Of a stretch of 64,000 nt of DNA, positions 61,313 through 64,000 are shown piece after piece; within the stretch, counting starts at the first letter, position 1; every line of letters starts with the position of its first letter. Under the pieces are notes generated by a model. That model saw nothing but the letters and a program-made list of their open reading frames with translations. It did no database searches and had not been told where the DNA came from. The stretch lies in the NCBI RefSeq assembly GCF_965249985.1, contig NZ_OZ252280.1. The stretch is one strand, 5' to 3'. The translations under genes and the position numbers were made by a program. Source of the stretch: Algiphilus sp022763315 (GTDB lineage Bacteria; Pseudomonadota; Gammaproteobacteria; Nevskiales; Nevskiaceae).

Positions 61313-62689
61313 ATGGCACGTGAAAAGACCCGATATGTCTGTCAGCAGTGCGGGGCCCAGGCCATGCAGTGGTCGGGCCAGTGCACTGACTGTGGCGCCT
61401 GGAACAGCATGGAGGCACAGGCGGATGCGGGTGGCGGTCGCGGCGCGCGCCGCACGGCTGCCACCGCCCGCGATGCCGCACGCCGGGTGCAGATCCTTTC
61501 CGACGTCTCGGAGGATCTGGTGCCCCGCATGGCGAGCGGCATGCCGGAATTCGATCGCGTGCTCGGAGGCGGCTTCGTGCCGGGTGGCGTCGTACTGATC
61601 GGAGGCGATCCGGGTATCGGCAAATCGACCTTGTTGCTGCAGGTGTTGGCGCAGATGCAGGCTGCTACCCCGACGCTCTACGTCACGGGTGAGGAATCGC
61701 CCTCTCAGGTGGCATTGCGCGCCCGGCGCCTCGGTTTGCCACGGCTGGACCTACCGGTACTTGCCGAAACCGGCGTGGAAGATATCCTGGCGACCGCCGT
61801 GATCTCCCGCCCTGGGCTGCTCGTCATCGATTCGATTCAGACGCTGCACAGCAGCGCCCTGGAGTCCGCCGCCGGTTCGGTGTCGCAACTGCGCGAGTCG
61901 GCGGCGCAGCTGGTGCACTACGCCAAGCGCGAGAATTGCTGCATCGTCATCGTCGGGCACGTCACCAAGGAGGGGGCGATTGCCGGCCCGCGCGTGCTCG
62001 AGCACATGGTCGATACCGTGCTGTATTTCGAGCACGACGTGGGCAGCCGCTATCGCGTGGTGCGGGCGGTCAAGAACCGCTTTGGCGCGGTCAATGAGCT
62101 CGGCGTGTTCTCAATGGAAGCAGCCGGGCTTCGTGAAGTCGCCAATCCGTCGGCGATCTTTCTCTCCGGTCACAGTGCACCGGTCCCCGGCAGCGCTGTG
62201 ACGGTGACGCGACAGGGTAGCCGGCCCTTGCTGGTGGAAGTGCAGGCGCTGGTGGATCGTGCGCAGAGTGGCAACCCACGGCGCGTCACGCAGGGGACCG
62301 ACGGCAGTCGGCTGGCCATGCTCATCGCCGTGCTCAACCGTCACGGTGGTGTATCGCTGGCCGACCAGGATGTCTTCGCCAACGTGGTCGGCGGCATGCG
62401 TATTCAGGAGACCGCCGCGGATCTACCGCTGCTGCTGGCCGCCGTGTCCTCACTGCGTGGACGCCCGCTGCCGGCGCGGACGGTTATCTTTGGCGAGGTC
62501 GGACTTGCGGGCGAAATCCGGCCCGTGCAACAGGGTGAGGAACGCCTGCGCGAGGCATCAAAGCAAGGCTTTCAGCGCGCCATCGTGCCGGCCGCCAATC
62601 GGCCGCGCCGGGGCGTCAAGCTGGGCATGCACATCGATGCCGTCGAGCGTCTGGAGCAGGCCGTGGCCACCGCGCGCGACGCCGAGTAG
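61313..62689 (+). CDS. radA: DNA repair protein RadA
   Basis: A 458-residue RadA. The zinc motif CQQCGAQAMQWSGQCTDCGAW is at residues ~8-28, then the RecA-like Walker A GGDPGIGKSTLLLQ, the RadA motif KNRFG (VKNRFGAVNELGVF) and a C-terminal Lon-like domain (FGEVGLAGEIRPVQQGEERL). It promotes branch migration in recombination. ATG 61313 has GGAGAAGG upstream. It ends 6 bases from the convergent CNNM gene. Confidence 0.97.
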   Translation: MAREKTRYVCQQCGAQAMQWSGQCTDCGAWNSMEAQADAGGGRGARRTAATARDAARRVQILSDVSEDLVPRMASGMPEFDRVLGGGFVPGGVVLIGGDPGIGKSTLLLQVLAQMQAATPTLYVTGEESPSQVALRARRLGLPRLDLPVLAETGVEDILATAVISRPGLLVIDSIQTLHSSALESAAGSVSQLRESAAQLVHYAKRENCCIVIVGHVTKEGAIAGPRVLEHMVDTVLYFEHDVGSRYRVVRAVKNRFGAVNELGVFSMEAAGLREVANPSAIFLSGHSAPVPGSAVTVTRQGSRPLLVEVQALVDRAQSGNPRRVTQGTDGSRLAMLIAVLNRHGGVSLADQDVFANVVGGMRIQETAADLPLLLAAVSSLRGRPLPARTVIFGEVGLAGEIRPVQQGEERLREASKQGFQRAIVPAANRPRRGVKLGMHIDAVERLEQAVATARDAE

Positions 62690-62695
62690 GCCTTC

Positions 62696-63961
62696 TCAGG
62701 CGGCAGCCGGGCGTACCCGCGCGGTGCGAACGGCATTGCCCCGGGTCTCCGTGATCTCGACGTCGTAGGTGTTGAGCACGAGGCGATCCCCCGGCTTCGG
62801 GATGGTTTCCATGGACTCCAAAATGAGGCCGTTGACCGTGCGCGGGCCCGCCGTCGGCAACTTCCACCCCAGCGAGCGGTTCAGGCTCCGAACGCTGACG
62901 GAACCGTGGATCAGGTAGCTGCCATCGGTATCCCGGTAGACGTTTCGGATGCGGGTAGCCGGATCGGAAGTGAACTCGCCGACGATCTCTTCCAGGATAT
63001 CGGCCAGGGTGACAAGGCCCTGGATATCCCCGTATTCGTCCACCACGAAGCCAATGCGTCGCTTCTGGTTCTGGAAGTTCAGCAACTGCTGGTTCAGCGG
63101 CGTGCCTTCCAGTACGAAATAGGGCTCGACAGCGGTGCGCGCCAGATCCTCGCCGCGCAGGGGGCCTTCTTGGGCGGAGGCCAGCTTGAGCACGTTGCGC
63201 ACATGAATGACGCCCACCAGTTCGTCGATAGAGCCGCGATATAGCGGGAGACGCGTGTGTTCTGAGCCCGTGAGCTGCTGATTGATCTCGGCATCACCCT
63301 GGTCCAGATCGACGCCGACGATCTCGTTGCGCGGGATCATGATGTCCTCAACCGTGGATTTCTGCAGGTCAAGGATGGACAGCAACATGGTCTGGTGACG
63401 ATGCGGAATCATGGCGCCTGCCTCGGCGACCACGGAACGTAGCTCTTCCGATGACAGATTGTGCTCCGCGGCGTCCTCCGGGCTGACGCCGAGCAGACGT
63501 AGCAGGCCGTTGCCGATCAGATTCACCAGCCATACCAGCGGCCAGAGCAGGCGCATCAACACCCAATAGACGTAGGAGGCGGGAAGGGCGACGCGCTCCG
63601 GATAGAGGGCGGCCAAGGTCTTGGGTGCGACTTCGCCGAAGAGCAGGATGACGAGCGTGAGTACGCCAGAGGCGATGGCGATGCCGGCCTCGCCGAACAG
63701 TCGCAGCCCGATCACGGTGGCGGTGGACGCCGCCAGGATGTTGACCAGGTTGTTGCCGAGGAGGATCAGTCCGATCAGGCGATCCGGTCGCTGCAACAGG
63801 CCATGGGCAAGCCGGGAACCGCGATCACCCTGCTGCGCGCGGTGCGCGAGGCGATACCGGTTGATGGTCATCAGGCCCGTTTCGGAGCCGGAGAAGAAGC
63901 CGGATAACACGATCAGCACTGCCAGAAACGAGAACAGTGCCGATAAGGGAATGTCGTCCAA
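62696..63961 (-). CDS. CNNM/HlyC-CorC family membrane protein (CorB-like)
   Basis: A 421-residue protein. The N-terminal CNNM (DUF21) domain has ~4 membrane segments with LSGFFSGSETGLMTINRYRL and NNLVNILAASTATVIG. Two CBS domains follow (~200-330: LSILDLQKSTVEDIMIPRNEIVG, VDEYGDIQGLVTLADILEEIVGEF), then a C-terminal CorC/HlyC domain. The family is linked to Mg2+ efflux and cobalt resistance. It starts at ATG 63961 near the window end. It is convergent with radA with no terminator in the 6-base gap. Confidence 0.9.
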   Translation of the reverse strand: MDDIPLSALFSFLAVLIVLSGFFSGSETGLMTINRYRLAHRAQQGDRGSRLAHGLLQRPDRLIGLILLGNNLVNILAASTATVIGLRLFGEAGIAIASGVLTLVILLFGEVAPKTLAALYPERVALPASYVYWVLMRLLWPLVWLVNLIGNGLLRLLGVSPEDAAEHNLSSEELRSVVAEAGAMIPHRHQTMLLSILDLQKSTVEDIMIPRNEIVGVDLDQGDAEINQQLTGSEHTRLPLYRGSIDELVGVIHVRNVLKLASAQEGPLRGEDLARTAVEPYFVLEGTPLNQQLLNFQNQKRRIGFVVDEYGDIQGLVTLADILEEIVGEFTSDPATRIRNVYRDTDGSYLIHGSVSVRSLNRSLGWKLPTAGPRTVNGLILESMETIPKPGDRLVLNTYDVEITETRGNAVRTARVRPAAA

Positions 63962-64000
63962 GGGTGAAGAGATCGCCAGTCGGGTCGGCTATTGTAGCGA

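Overview
The window is a GC-rich, gene-dense chromosomal segment from a gammaproteobacterium. The strongest evidence is gene order. The run grpE-dnaK-dnaJ-dapB-carAB-greA-rlmE-ftsH-folP-glmM-tpiA-secG-tRNA-Leu-tRNA-fMet-rimP-nusA-infB-rbfA-truB-rpsO-pnp, the bamE/fur/recN and smpB/ssrA groups, and rne divergent from rluC near yceF, yceD, rpmF and plsX are all arranged as in Pseudomonas-like and enterobacterial genomes. The tmRNA tag (ANDDNYALAA) is also seen in pseudomonads. AidB-like and crotonase genes, a D-aminoacylase-type amidohydrolase and a Nevskiales/marine-type exported protein hint at a Nevskiales or Salinisphaera-like relative, but that is a weak inference. No prophage, insertion sequence, CRISPR array or rRNA is visible.

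Layout. Positions 1-3.6 kb hold the 3' end of a large NAD-glutamate dehydrogenase gene and a leftward overlapping operon plsC/FAD oxidase/zapE. Positions 3.6-7.3 kb hold xerD-dsbC, fdxA, a Nudix gene and an outer-membrane barrel gene. Positions 7.3-18.3 kb are the accessory part: an amidohydrolase/TetR operon with a clear operator, a 55-codon small ORF, an AidB-like dehydrogenase divergent from a crotonase, two transporters and a large exported protein with a tandem-repeat C-terminus. Positions 18.4-22.1 kb hold ssrA and smpB, an NSS-type transporter coupled to rnfH, and bamE/fur. Positions 22.1-30 kb hold recN-nadK and the heat-shock cluster hrcA-grpE-dnaK-dnaJ with recognisable sigma-32 promoters. 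Positions 30-42.4 kb hold dapB, carAB, greA, rlmE-ftsH, folP-glmM, tpiA and secG. Positions 42.4-51.4 kb hold two tRNAs and the transcription/translation operon ending in pnp. Positions 51.4-55.8 kb hold an unusual intergenic region and leftward rne. Positions 56-64 kb hold rluC, a HAD phosphatase, acuI, yceF, yceD-rpmF-plsX, radA and a CNNM/CorC protein.

How the genes work together. Most of the window is core information processing: ribosome assembly (rimP, rbfA, rlmE, rluC, truB, rpsO, rpmF), initiation and elongation (infB, tRNA-fMet, nusA, greA), RNA decay (rne, pnp), ribosome rescue (ssrA/smpB) and protein quality control (dnaK system, ftsH). Four-base stop/start overlaps (ATGA, GTGA) recur and indicate translational coupling.

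The most interesting unexplained signal lies between the convergent pnp and rne genes. A consensus minus-strand promoter (TTGACA-17-TATACT) is followed about 135 bases later by a strong intrinsic terminator, with structured RNA between them. I propose this as an undescribed small RNA. Next to it is a tandem 22-bp repeat carrying near-perfect palindromes, and a 92-codon ORF that appears to start with CTG overlapping the rne stop codon. Other points of interest are the exported repeat protein, the loss of ratA next to rnfH, a crotonase lacking the second catalytic glutamate, and an initiator tRNA with a U1-U72 mismatch.
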